Assembly (NCBI GenBank): GCA_016281475.1
Contig: JAEEIS010000026.1
Coordinates: 3,672-67,671, forward strand
Source of the DNA: Bacteroidales bacterium
Lineage (GTDB): Bacteria > Bacteroidota > Bacteroidia > Bacteroidales > P3
Length of the DNA: 64,000 bases
Direction: 5' to 3'
Part shown: piece after piece, positions 32,121 to 40,642 of the stretch
Numbering within the stretch: position 1 is the stretch's first letter
Layout: each line of letters opens with the position of its first letter
Made by a program: the position numbers and the translations under genes
The notes under the pieces: generated by a model
Database searches by the model: none
Told to the model about the DNA's origin: nothing
The model's input: only the letters and a program-made list of their open reading frames with translations

Positions 32121-33854
32121 ATGACGTTTGGAGAAATACTAGTGATTCTGCTGAACTTTGCCGGTGCGCTGGCGGTGTTTCTGTTTGGCATGAAGTTGAT
32201 GAGTGAGGGCTTGCAGAAGTTTGCGGGCGCACAGATGCGCAGTATTATCGGCAAGGTGACAGGCAACCCGGTGAGGGGCATCTTGACGGGTACGGCGGTG
32301 ACGACGATGATACAGTCGTCGAGTGCGACGACGGTGATGGTGGTGTCGTTTGTGAATGCGGGACTGCTGACGCTGGCGGGTGCTGTGGCTGTGATTATGG
32401 GTGCCAACATCGGAACCACGGTGACGGCGTGGATTATCACGCTGTTCGGATTGGGCGAGAGCACAAGCGGTTTCAGCCTGCCTATGTTGCTGGCAGCGGT
32501 GAGCTTGGTGTTTATGTTTGCCAAGCGTAGCAGGCTGAAGTCGGTGGGTGAGTTTGTGATAGGCTTGGCGTTGCTGCTGATAGGCATGGAGTTCCTACAG
32601 CGGGCGATGCCCAATTTGGAGCAGTATCCCGCCTTCTTGGAGACGCTGGCGCGTCTGTCGGGATTCGGCTTTTGGTCGATTTTGTTCTTTGCTGTGATAG
32701 GTGCGCTGCTGACCTGCCTGGTGCAGGCTTCGGCTGCGATGATGGCTATCACGCTGGTGATGTGCTACAACGGCTGGATAGGCTTCGATGCTGCGGTGGC
32801 GTTGGTGATGGGCCAGAACATCGGCACCACGATTACCGCCAACCTTGCGGCCATGGTGGCGAACACCGACGGTAAGCGGGCGGCAAGGGCGCACCTGGTG
32901 TTCAACGTGATAGGCGTGTTGATGACGCTGGCGGTGTTCCGTCCGCTGCTGAATCTGATTGCCAATATGACGGTGGGTATTGTGGGCAGCAGCCCCTATA
33001 CGGCTGTGGGGACGGAAGGCTACAGCCCTAATGCTATTCCGATGGCGTTGTCGTTGTTCCACACCTTCTTCAACGTGGCGTGCACGCTGGTGCTGGCGTG
33101 GTTTATCCCCCTCATTGTTCGGATTGTGAACTGGATGGTGAAGGATAAGCCAGAGGATGAGGAGTACAGGTTCAGACTCAAGTATATAGGTGGCCACTGG
33201 ATGAGCACCGCCGAGCTGAACATGGAGGCGGCAAAGAAGGAGATAGAGGAATTCTCGAAACGGGTGCTGAGGATGTATACCTTCTTGCCTGGATTGCGCA
33301 CGGCCAAGGACGATTTGGAGTTCGACCAACTGGTGGAGCGTGTGGAGAAGTATGAGGAGCTGACCGACCGCATGGAGATGGAGATTGCCAACTATCTGAC
33401 CAAGATTTCGGAAGGCGACCTGTCGCATGAGGGCTCGCTGCGCATTAGCGCGATGCTGCGCGTGGTGGACAACCTCGAGAGTATCGGCGACAGCATCTAC
33501 CAGATAGCCGTCACGCGTAGGAACAAGCGTGAGGCGGAGGTGCATTTCGACCAGCACTTGAACGACAATCTGGAACACATGAAACAACTGGTGCAGCACG
33601 CGCTTGACGTGATGGACTCGAACCTGCGGGGCGACTACGACCATGTGGACATGGACAGCGCGAACGCGGCTGAGGCGGCCATCAACGAGTATCGCAACCG
33701 CCTGCGCAACGAACACTTAGAAGCACTGAAAGTGGGTAAGTACGGCTACGCCATCGGCACTGCCTACAGCTCGCTGTATGCCCTGTATGAGAAGACGGGC
33801 GACTACATCATCAACGTCAGCGAGGCGATTGGGGTGAAGTTTAAGGAAAGTTGA
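32121..33854 (+). CDS. Na+/phosphate cotransporter family protein (NptA/PhoU-like)
   Basis: 577 residues. Two inverted Na/Pi repeats carry the signature pairs QSSSATTVMVVSFVN..MGANIGTT (residues about 70-105) and VQASAAMMAITLVM..MGQNIGTT (about 198-240), with eight or more membrane helices up to about residue 345. The last ~200 residues are helical and PhoU-like. It should import inorganic phosphate with Na+ at the inner membrane, using the gradient made by NQR. It is followed by a heptamer-repeat hairpin that begins within its stop codon. Confidence 0.9.
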   Translation: MTFGEILVILLNFAGALAVFLFGMKLMSEGLQKFAGAQMRSIIGKVTGNPVRGILTGTAVTTMIQSSSATTVMVVSFVNAGLLTLAGAVAVIMGANIGTTVTAWIITLFGLGESTSGFSLPMLLAAVSLVFMFAKRSRLKSVGEFVIGLALLLIGMEFLQRAMPNLEQYPAFLETLARLSGFGFWSILFFAVIGALLTCLVQASAAMMAITLVMCYNGWIGFDAAVALVMGQNIGTTITANLAAMVANTDGKRAARAHLVFNVIGVLMTLAVFRPLLNLIANMTVGIVGSSPYTAVGTEGYSPNAIPMALSLFHTFFNVACTLVLAWFIPLIVRIVNWMVKDKPEDEEYRFRLKYIGGHWMSTAELNMEAAKKEIEEFSKRVLRMYTFLPGLRTAKDDLEFDQLVERVEKYEELTDRMEMEIANYLTKISEGDLSHEGSLRISAMLRVVDNLESIGDSIYQIAVTRRNKREAEVHFDQHLNDNLEHMKQLVQHALDVMDSNLRGDYDHVDMDSANAAEAAINEYRNRLRNEHLEALKVGKYGYAIGTAYSSLYALYEKTGDYIINVSEAIGVKFKES

Positions 33855-33944
33855 AAATTGAAAATTGGAAGTTGAAACATATTGGGGTATATTATTTTAT
33901 GCCTCAATAATTTCAATTTTCAATTTTCAATTTTCAATTATTTC
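33850..33944. repeat. Composite hairpin with TTTTCAA heptamer arms
   Basis: The left arm (33850-33878) has GAAAATT-type heptamers and the right arm (33909-33944) the complementary TTTTCAA copies, so they can fold together. The core holds a second stem, TATTGGGG with CCTCAATA. It may terminate the transporter transcript. Confidence 0.75.
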
Positions 33945-33955
33945 AAAAAAGTGTG

Positions 33956-33963
33956 TATCTTTG
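33956..33963 (+). promoter_or_regulatory. -7 box (TATCTTTG) of the T9SS-cargo/nuclease pair
   Basis: Consensus -7 octamer 31 bases before the ATG at 33995. The best -33 is TTTC at 20 bases, lying inside the heptamer repeat, so the repeat overlaps the promoter. Confidence 0.65.
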
Positions 33964-33994
33964 CACATTCAAATTACTCTAAAATTGTGTTTCT

Positions 33995-36025
33995 ATGATT
34001 AAGAAAGCTATTACTCTATGTTTTGCCTTGCTGATGATGCAGGGTGCAATTCATGCGCAAACGCAGATGACCGTGCCGCATGGCAGTTTCGAACAATGGA
34101 CCTCGCACACGGGCTATAGCGTGTCGGTGATGGGCATGTCGCTACCAGTGTACGACAGCTATTCTACCCCCACGGGATGGGGGTATCTGGCGTATCCGGT
34201 TAACGAGACATTCAGTGTGTTTGGAAGCACCACGGTGACGGTCAATACCTCCTTGCCATTGATAAAGGTGAGCCAGGAGACGGGATCGGTGCCCGATAGC
34301 AACAAGGCGTTGAAGTTGCAGACCTTCATGTTGAACGAAATCGTTACCGGCTTGGTGTACACATTGGCGGCTCCTAATTTGGACACGATGCTCACCCAGA
34401 CGGTCTTTCCCAGCATCATGTTGACGGGTACGGTCAATATGGACAGCCTGGTACCCATTGTCACTTCGCTGTTGGCGAATATTGATAGTGTTGAGGACAT
34501 GCTGGTAGGTTTGGCAGAGACGGACGTGAACAACCTGATTACGGGCGGCATCGCGCTGGGCAGTTTCGTGCCTTCGCGCCTGACGGGCAGCTACAAGTAC
34601 CACTCGGGTGATAGCGTCGACAACGGTGGCGTGCTGATGCTGGGTACGCACTACAATACCACTACCCACCGTCGCGAGGTGGTGGGCGGCGGCCTGAATA
34701 TTGCGCTGACCGATGCGGCAAACTATACTCCTTTCACGGTCGACTACATGTCGCTGCATGAACTGGATGCCAGCTATGCCGAGCAGGCTCCCGACTCGCT
34801 GATTATCCTGCTGGTCTCTTCCGCCAGCGAGAACAGGGAACAAGGGTCTTATCTCTGTGTTGACAACCTGCGGCTCTGGCAAGACTCGACAGGGACAGAA
34901 TTGCCCGACACCTGCGCCAGCATCGTGGGTCTTACTGCCACCCCCGACATCCACGAGGCGGAGCTGAACTGGGGCACTACGGATGCGGTGGACGGCTACG
35001 AGCTGGAGTACGGCGCGGCGGGCTTCGCCCAAGGCAGCGGCACGATGATGTATCCGACGGGCAACACGGCATCGCTGAGCGGCTTGGCAGCCAATACGGC
35101 TTACGACGTGTATGTCCGCACCGTCTGCAACGCCACCACCTACAGCGACTGGGCTTCGGTCTCCTTCACCACCCAGCCCGACACCTGCGCTAGCATAAGT
35201 TCGCTGGGGGCTGTCCATATAGATGGTTACGACGGCTCCTTCCCTCTGTTTGAGTTGCAATGGCATGGTACTTCGTTGCCCGACCACTGGGAAGTAGAGT
35301 ATGGTCCACAAGGTTTTGTGCTAGGCAGCGGCACGGTGGTGGAAACTGGTGGCAATAGTTTCGCCATTTATGAATTGGAACAGCAGGGTATGCTGCAGCC
35401 CAACACATGGTATGACTTCTATGTGCGTTCGGTGTGTGAGGGTGATGTGTATGGCGATTGGGATTCAGTGCACTATCGCACATTCTGCGCCACGGTGGAA
35501 GACCTGGAGGTAGATTTGTCGAACGCTGTTGTGACGGTGAATGACGTGTCGGGCGTTGTTGTCAAATGGCAGGATACCACAGACACGGAGCAGTGGATGG
35601 TGCGGTATTATTGTTGTAACGATGCTGAAAATGAGCATGTAGAGTATGTGGATACGACTGTGTTCAACATGCCTCCACTTACCCCAGGTATAAGCTATTC
35701 GGTCTTTGTGTCATCTCTTTGTGGACAGGATAATTATGGTGAGGAGCTATGTGCAAAGTTTGTTACTCCAATGCTTGAAGGTATCGCCGAGGCAGACGCA
35801 TCCACGTTGTCGGTCAGTCCTAATCCCGCCAATGGTCGCTGTGTGGTAAGCCTTGCTGATAATACGCCTGCCGAGCTGAAACTATATGGCACCGATGGTC
35901 GACTGCTTCAGACTGTTGTCTACAAGGGTGCTCCCATCGAGCTGCGACTGCCCTCGCAGGGTGTGTACCTGTTGCAGGCCACCACAGCCACAGGCACCTC
36001 GGTTCGCAAGATAGTCAATAAGTAA
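33995..36025 (+). CDS. Secreted multidomain protein with T9SS type-A sorting tail
   Basis: 676 residues. Signal peptide 1-22 (ending IHAQ). Residues about 25-300 open with 'PHGSFEQWTSHTGY' and resemble the putative carbohydrate-metabolism (PCMD) domains of Bacteroidales, ending 'YLCVDNLRLWQDS'. Three fibronectin-III-like repeats begin at Cys307, Cys398 and about Cys498 (for example 'YELEYGAAGF', 'YDVYVRTVCN'). From about residue 605, SVSPNPANGRCVVSLA...LRLPSQGVYLLQATT..SVRKIV is a type-A sorting domain. It should be exported by SprA and released or anchored at the surface. The secreted nuclease follows 8 bases later. Confidence 0.85.
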   Translation: MIKKAITLCFALLMMQGAIHAQTQMTVPHGSFEQWTSHTGYSVSVMGMSLPVYDSYSTPTGWGYLAYPVNETFSVFGSTTVTVNTSLPLIKVSQETGSVPDSNKALKLQTFMLNEIVTGLVYTLAAPNLDTMLTQTVFPSIMLTGTVNMDSLVPIVTSLLANIDSVEDMLVGLAETDVNNLITGGIALGSFVPSRLTGSYKYHSGDSVDNGGVLMLGTHYNTTTHRREVVGGGLNIALTDAANYTPFTVDYMSLHELDASYAEQAPDSLIILLVSSASENREQGSYLCVDNLRLWQDSTGTELPDTCASIVGLTATPDIHEAELNWGTTDAVDGYELEYGAAGFAQGSGTMMYPTGNTASLSGLAANTAYDVYVRTVCNATTYSDWASVSFTTQPDTCASISSLGAVHIDGYDGSFPLFELQWHGTSLPDHWEVEYGPQGFVLGSGTVVETGGNSFAIYELEQQGMLQPNTWYDFYVRSVCEGDVYGDWDSVHYRTFCATVEDLEVDLSNAVVTVNDVSGVVVKWQDTTDTEQWMVRYYCCNDAENEHVEYVDTTVFNMPPLTPGISYSVFVSSLCGQDNYGEELCAKFVTPMLEGIAEADASTLSVSPNPANGRCVVSLADNTPAELKLYGTDGRLLQTVVYKGAPIELRLPSQGVYLLQATTATGTSVRKIVNK

Positions 36026-36033
36026 TTTGCTAT

Positions 36034-36816
36034 ATGGCTTTTGTTTCACATTGTTTGATAGGCTGCTCACTGATGGTAACATTGGTGGGCAGCTGTTCTT
36101 TGCCTGCCATTTCTAATGATAATGGCGATACGCTTTCGGTTCCGTCCAATGTAGAAATACCCGACTATGGCGAGGGTGAGGACATTATCTATTACGAGGG
36201 TTTCACCGTCTCGTACAACCACACTACGCTGGTGCCCAACTGGGTGGCGTATGAACTCACGGCTGAGGAGTTGAACGGTTACTATGATACCAAGAGTTCC
36301 AACTTCAGCCGCGACCCCAACCTCAAAGGAAATCAGGCCTCGCGCGAGGACTATTCCCGTTCTGGTTGGGACAAGGGGCACATGTGTCCCAAGGCAGACC
36401 TTCGTTGGTCGGAAAAGGCCTATTGGCAGAGCCACTACTTCCCCAACATTTGCCCCCAGAACCACGACTTGAACCGCTACGACTGGAACACCCTTGAGAA
36501 GCAGGTGCGCAGTTGGGCAAAGCAATATGGGCGGGTGTGGATAGTGTGTGGGCCCATGTTTGATTCGTGCCGCTATGGTACTATCGGGCTTGCTGATGTG
36601 CAGGTTCCTGATGCCTTCTATAAAGCTGTGCTTATTCCACGCGATGGCGGTCTCGTAGGAGCGGCGTTCGTCATGCCTAACGAGGGTAAGCACCATTCCT
36701 TGCGCCATTATGCCTGTAGTATTGACCAGCTGGAGGAGCGGATAAATCGCGACCTCTTCCCCTCTCTCGATGATGAGGTTGAGGCAGAGGTGGAGACGCG
36801 GGTTGTGATACCTTGA
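36034..36816 (+). CDS. Exported DNA/RNA non-specific endonuclease
   Basis: 260 residues with a lipoprotein-like signal ending LVGSC (Cys21). The Endonuclease_NS motif DRGH is present as 'WDKGHMCPKADLRWS', with the downstream Asn metal region 'FPNICPQNHDLNRYDWNTLE' and 'GPMFD'. The fold cuts single- and double-stranded DNA and RNA. It lies 8 bases after the T9SS cargo gene. A strong bidirectional terminator follows. It could scavenge nucleic acids or act defensively; the sequence does not decide. Confidence 0.9.
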   Translation: MAFVSHCLIGCSLMVTLVGSCSLPAISNDNGDTLSVPSNVEIPDYGEGEDIIYYEGFTVSYNHTTLVPNWVAYELTAEELNGYYDTKSSNFSRDPNLKGNQASREDYSRSGWDKGHMCPKADLRWSEKAYWQSHYFPNICPQNHDLNRYDWNTLEKQVRSWAKQYGRVWIVCGPMFDSCRYGTIGLADVQVPDAFYKAVLIPRDGGLVGAAFVMPNEGKHHSLRHYACSIDQLEERINRDLFPSLDDEVEAEVETRVVIP

Positions 36817-36836
36817 TTGGCCGGAATTGTCGGAGG

Positions 36837-36877
36837 AATCGGAGTGGTCGGAGTATTCTGACCACTCCGATTATTTT
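36837..36877. terminator. Bidirectional intrinsic terminator
   Basis: AATCGGAGTGGTC (36837-36849) and GACCACTCCGATT (36860-36872) are perfect 13-bp complements, followed by ATTTTTA. It lies between the convergent endonuclease and outer-membrane receptor genes and can serve both. Confidence 0.88.
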
Positions 36878-36884
36878 TATGTGA

Positions 36885-39344
36885 TTAGTTTCCTCCCACA
36901 GAGCCTTCGCGGGCACCTGTCTGTGCACGGCTTTCCAACTCCATCTTACCGAAGCGCAACGTGGCACCGAAGGTGACATAGCGAGTGGTGTATTTCGAGT
37001 CGTAGGAGGTGGTGTTGTAGGGGTTGATATTGGTGTTACCCCAACTGCTCCAGTTGAAGATGTCGCTGGCGTTGAAGTAGAGCGACAGCTTGCGGTCGAA
37101 GAAGTCGGCGCTCATGCCTAGGTCAATGGCCTTGCGCTCGTGACTAATCACCAGTTTGCTCCATCCGTGGCCGGGACTGGAATAATGTCCGCTGACGAAC
37201 ACTTCCAGTTTGTTCCACAGTTTCGCCCAAATCTTACCCCGAATGTTCCACGATACCATACGGTTTTCCAATGGAGGTTCGTCTGTGCGGACTACGACGC
37301 TGTACCAGTCGTCGGTCAGACCTGCATTAAGGCGCACGTTGAAGAAGGCTGTGGGGCGATACATGCAGTTGGCGTCGAGCGAGAAACGTCGTCCGTCGCT
37401 GCAATTGTAAGGCATGCTGTAGTCGACCACGCGACCAAAGAAATCCACGTAACGGGCATCAGTAATGGTATTCACCTCATCCAGCTCAGCACGATAGGAG
37501 GCGCTGACTCCCACCGACCCGAACTTTGAGAAATATTTGTTCCACGACAGGTCGGCATTGTGTGTGTAGCTGGGTTCCAGCAGAGGGTTGCCAGTAGAGA
37601 CACTTTCCACGTTATATTTAATATAACTGCTCAGCATTCCGGCTGTAGGCTTTATCGTGTTCATGCGGTAGCTGAGGCTGAAGTTGTGCATGTCCTTGGT
37701 GCTGTAGCTCATGTTCACCGAGGGCGAGAGGGTGAACTTGCGCGTGGTTACGTCGTATTGGGGCTGACCCTCGTGCCAGTCGTACTCGTATGCACAGATT
37801 CCTCGTCCGCCCACCTTCAAGGTGAAGCCGCCCCATTTTCTCCGCCAAGTGAGGTAGCCTCCGAAGCTGTTGCCCGGAGTGTGGTTGGTGTCGGACCTGA
37901 GCTGGTCGCATAGGAAAGTGCCCGAGCTGTAGTTGAAGGTGTCGCGTAGGGTATACTCGTTGTCGCCATCCATCCCTACATATACACCCATTTCAATCTC
38001 CCCGTTTTTGCTATAGGGTAGCGAGTAGTCCACGCCCAGCGAGCCGCTTCCGTTGAACATCCGGCTTTGGTTCCGCTCGTTGTAGCTCATTTGGGGCTGG
38101 AAGAAGTAGTCGCATTTGTTGTCGCTGCTGCGGCGGGTGCCCCAGAAGTTGCCATTGAAGTCGATAGACAGTTCGTGTCCGTTGTTGTCGAACTTGTGGG
38201 TGAAGTCGATGCCCCCGTAGCCCCCATAGCTGAAGTTGTGACTGTTGCCCTCGTTGAGGTTGCTGTAATCGCCGGGGTTGAACAGATATTCCGTGCGGGT
38301 TGTGTTGGTTGCCGATTGGTTTTGTGACCAGTTTGGATAGGTACCGAACCAGCCTGAGATGCGGTTCATGGAGTCGAACTCATAGCTGGCGTTCAGGTTT
38401 GCCCACAAAAAGCTGTTGCTGCTGCTGCCAGTGTTGGTGTAGTTCCATTGGCGTGAAAGCACGCTGTCCTCGTCAAACATGCTGCCGTCGCCCTTGGTGG
38501 TGAACTGGTTCTTACTGCCGCTGTAGCTTACGTAGGCACTAATGTTGAACTTGTCGTTGCTGTAGACGTACGAAATCCACGGTGAGATAGACGGGCGCGA
38601 CGAGCCGTTGGCTCCCAGACTGATAAATGAGTTCTTCAGCATCCGCTGGTTGGTGATAATGTTCACCACGGGAGTGCCGCCGCCGTAGCGTGCGGAGGGG
38701 TTCTTCATCACCTCGATGCGGTCGATGCTGTTGGCGGGCAGCATCTTGATATATTGCTTCAACGCTTCGCCCTCTAGGTGCGAGGGGCGGTCGTTGATCC
38801 ACACTTCCACGCTCTGTCCGTTCAGCGTTACGTTGCCTTCCACGTCAACCTCCACGCCGGGGGCGTTCTGCAGGGCGTCACTGGCGTTGCCCGTCTGTAT
38901 CGACGCATCCTCCGCCACGTTGTAGAGGTCCTTTTCACCGTCCACCGTATAGAGTGGGCGTTTCTCCGTCACCTCCACCACGTCGAGGAGCATAGCCCCC
39001 TCCTGCATCACAAGGGTGCCCATGTCAATCTTGCCCAGCCCCGTGGGTCCACCATCGCGTGTGTTGGGTACCGCCACAAACCGAGTTTCGTAGCCCACCG
39101 CCGACAGGCGCAGCACTGTGGCTAGCGTGTCGTTTTTGATGCTAAACACCCCTTGCTCGTCGGTAATCACGCCCCGCAAAAACGTCGTGTCCGTCGCCCG
39201 CATCATGGCGATGTTGGCGAAGGGAATGGGCTGCTTGTCCTTTGCGCTCTGCAATTTACCTGTTACAATTTGTTGGGCATCGACGTTGCCGCCCATGGCA
39301 AGTGCTATAAGACATGCCACCCATGTCAGTTGTCGGTACTTCAT
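36885..39344 (-). CDS. Outer-membrane beta-barrel receptor with carboxypeptidase-regulatory domain
   Basis: 819 residues with a signal peptide (1-24, ending VDAQ). A carboxypeptidase-regulatory-like domain (residues about 28-110) is followed by a plug-like region ('SDALQNAPGVEVDVEGNVTLNG', 'IKMLPANSIDRIEVMKNPSARYGGGTPVVNII') and a long barrel of the outer-membrane protein beta-barrel family type. The barrel C terminus is not the usual aromatic residue but a Gly/Arg-rich tail. It resembles TonB-dependent receptors whose ligands are unknown. The gene is monocistronic and divergent from rex. Confidence 0.88.
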   Translation of the reverse strand: MKYRQLTWVACLIALAMGGNVDAQQIVTGKLQSAKDKQPIPFANIAMMRATDTTFLRGVITDEQGVFSIKNDTLATVLRLSAVGYETRFVAVPNTRDGGPTGLGKIDMGTLVMQEGAMLLDVVEVTEKRPLYTVDGEKDLYNVAEDASIQTGNASDALQNAPGVEVDVEGNVTLNGQSVEVWINDRPSHLEGEALKQYIKMLPANSIDRIEVMKNPSARYGGGTPVVNIITNQRMLKNSFISLGANGSSRPSISPWISYVYSNDKFNISAYVSYSGSKNQFTTKGDGSMFDEDSVLSRQWNYTNTGSSSNSFLWANLNASYEFDSMNRISGWFGTYPNWSQNQSATNTTRTEYLFNPGDYSNLNEGNSHNFSYGGYGGIDFTHKFDNNGHELSIDFNGNFWGTRRSSDNKCDYFFQPQMSYNERNQSRMFNGSGSLGVDYSLPYSKNGEIEMGVYVGMDGDNEYTLRDTFNYSSGTFLCDQLRSDTNHTPGNSFGGYLTWRRKWGGFTLKVGGRGICAYEYDWHEGQPQYDVTTRKFTLSPSVNMSYSTKDMHNFSLSYRMNTIKPTAGMLSSYIKYNVESVSTGNPLLEPSYTHNADLSWNKYFSKFGSVGVSASYRAELDEVNTITDARYVDFFGRVVDYSMPYNCSDGRRFSLDANCMYRPTAFFNVRLNAGLTDDWYSVVVRTDEPPLENRMVSWNIRGKIWAKLWNKLEVFVSGHYSSPGHGWSKLVISHERKAIDLGMSADFFDRKLSLYFNASDIFNWSSWGNTNINPYNTTSYDSKYTTRYVTFGATLRFGKMELESRAQTGAREGSVGGN

Positions 39345-39548
39345 CGGATTGGTTTTTTTTCAGTTAAAACACACTCAAAAGTTAATCGCATAATGACATA
39401 ACGCATAATTCCATCCTTTAGTATGTCTCCCCCCATATTTCTTAGCGCGAATTATAGTCTGGCATGCCGTTGCAGGTGCGCCACCCCTTCCCAACCCACC
39501 AACGCCAGCACTTGGCAGTTTCCGCCCACGCAACGCACGCACACACAG

Positions 39549-39583
39549 CCCTTCCCATACCCATTTGCCCTTCCGCCCTCCCC
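39549..39583 (-). other. Candidate G-quadruplex on the minus strand
   Basis: Six C-runs of three or more with spacers of 2, 3, 5, 5 and 1 bases on the plus strand give a G-quadruplex motif on the minus strand, upstream of the leftward receptor gene. Confidence 0.55.
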
Positions 39584-39631
39584 TACTCCTGCCCCACACA
39601 TCCTATCGGTTTCCACCAGTAGTGGGGCCGT

Positions 39632-39647
39632 TATCCGCTCCTTGGAG
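39632..39647. repeat. 16-base palindrome of the GCTCC/GGAGC element
   Basis: CCGCTCCTTGGAGCGG is a perfect 7-bp inverted repeat with a TT/GG core mismatch. A similar palindrome with a similar downstream purine tract is at 30716-30731. Confidence 0.6.
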
Positions 39648-39799
39648 CGGAAATGATTTGGAGAAAGAGCAGAGATGGAGCAGAAAACGGAGGGAGGGGA
39701 CATTGAATTCGGCACACTTACACCATGCCATACCCCCTGCGTGCGCCCACACATCTTAATCAACTTTTTTAGTTTTATCAATATATTCTATTTTTTTTG

Positions 39800-39807
39800 T
39801 ATTTTTG
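39800..39807 (+). promoter_or_regulatory. -7 box (TATTTTTG) of rex
   Basis: Matches TAnnTTTG. The start of transcription would fall at about 39812-39815, on top of the first ATG (39812), which favours the ATG at 39836 as the real start. No clear -33 box. Confidence 0.55.
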
Positions 39808-39835
39808 CACGATGAACACTAACGCGGAACGGACC

Positions 39836-40474
39836 ATGAAAGAAAGGCATAACTCATTGATAATTTTGAAGTCAACACTCGGAAGGCTCCCGTCGTATTA
39901 TTGCGAAATCGAAAATCGCATAGCCCGTGGAGAGGAATTTGTCTCCTCCACCTCCATAGCCGAGAGCCTCGGCATCAACCCCGTGCAGGTACGCAAAGAT
40001 TTGGCGAGTATCAGTTCCGAGCCCGGCCGCCCTAAAAAAGGGTTTCACATTGACAAATTGCTCGAAGATTTAAACAGATTCTTAGGATATGACCGCTACG
40101 ACGAAGCCGTGCTGGTAGGTGTTGGCGCGCTAGGACATGTGCTGCTACACTACGGAGGCTTCGACAAATATGGCCTTGACATAGTGGCTGGTTTCGACAT
40201 CGACCCCAAGGAAAAAAAGGTGGGCGAAAAGCATGTGCTTCACATAGATAAAATGGTCCCGTTCCTCAAACGCACGCACATCAACATCGGCATCATCGCC
40301 GTCCCCACTTCCGAAGCCCAAGGCGTGGCCGACATGCTGGTATCGGCAGGCATACAGGCTATCTGGAACTTCGCCCCCACCACGCTCAATCTGCCTGACA
40401 ATATCCTTGTCAAAAACGAAAATCTCGCCGCCTCCCTCGCCGCCCTCTCCTCTGAACTGCACCGACGACGGTAG
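39836..40474 (+). CDS. rex: Redox-sensing transcriptional repressor Rex
   Basis: 212 residues from ATG 39836; an ATG at 39812 adds eight residues, but the promoter places transcription start at or after it. N-terminal winged helix ('SSTSIAESLGINPVQVRKDLASI') and a Rossmann domain with 'VGVGALGHVLLHYGGF' and 'VAGFDIDPKEKKVGE'. Rex releases DNA when NADH/NAD+ rises and usually controls fermentative and respiratory genes. Here it precedes aspartase, NQR and fumarate reductase, which are plausible targets, but no TTGT-N8-ACAA operator was found by eye. Confidence 0.92.
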   Translation: MKERHNSLIILKSTLGRLPSYYCEIENRIARGEEFVSSTSIAESLGINPVQVRKDLASISSEPGRPKKGFHIDKLLEDLNRFLGYDRYDEAVLVGVGALGHVLLHYGGFDKYGLDIVAGFDIDPKEKKVGEKHVLHIDKMVPFLKRTHINIGIIAVPTSEAQGVADMLVSAGIQAIWNFAPTTLNLPDNILVKNENLAASLAALSSELHRRR

Positions 40475-40518
40475 CCGCGACCAAAGATTTTTGATGAAAG
40501 AGAAATGGTATTTTCACT

Positions 40519-40536
40519 TTTTTTATCGATAAAAAA
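40519..40536. promoter_or_regulatory. Perfect 18-bp palindrome upstream of aspA
   Basis: TTTTTTATCGATAAAAAA is symmetrical around C/G at 40527-40528, and extends with one wobble pair. It lies 23-40 bases before the aspA -7 box, where an activator or repressor would bind. Confidence 0.55.
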
Positions 40537-40558
40537 GGTATAATTGAAGAAAATGTCG

Positions 40559-40592
40559 TATATTTGCAGCGCCAAATAGAAACGTCTATTTG
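40559..40592 (+). promoter_or_regulatory. aspA -7 box and start-site dyad
   Basis: TATATTTG at 40559-40566 is a consensus -7 box. Directly after it, CAAATAGA (40573-40580) and TCTATTTG (40585-40592) are perfect 8-bp complements around AACG, lying at about +1 to +20. This could be an operator or a 5' mRNA hairpin. Confidence 0.6.
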
Positions 40593-40642
40593 TGCAAAAA
40601 TGCAAAATATCAATAGAATAAACATAAGAATAACTTAGAAAA

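Larger units (their letters stand above)
39345..39835. other. 491-base intergenic region between the outer-membrane receptor gene and rex
   Basis: No gene is supported. It contains C-runs that make a minus-strand G-quadruplex candidate (39549-39583), a palindrome CCGCTCCTTGGAGCGG (39632-39647), a GGAGC-rich purine stretch to about 39710, and the rex -7 box (39800-39807). The frames here are Pro/Thr-rich and look like shadows of low-complexity DNA. Confidence 0.7.

Noticed and set aside
39423..39781. Several 60-110 codon frames on both strands between the outer-membrane receptor gene and rex
   Set aside because: They translate to Pro/Thr/Ser- or Gly/Arg-rich chains from a C-rich low-complexity tract, start without a promoter or coupling, and overlap each other.
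40475..40642. Textbook Rex operator upstream of aspA
   Set aside because: No TTGT-N8-ACAA element found by eye; the dyads present are of different sequence and are reported separately.
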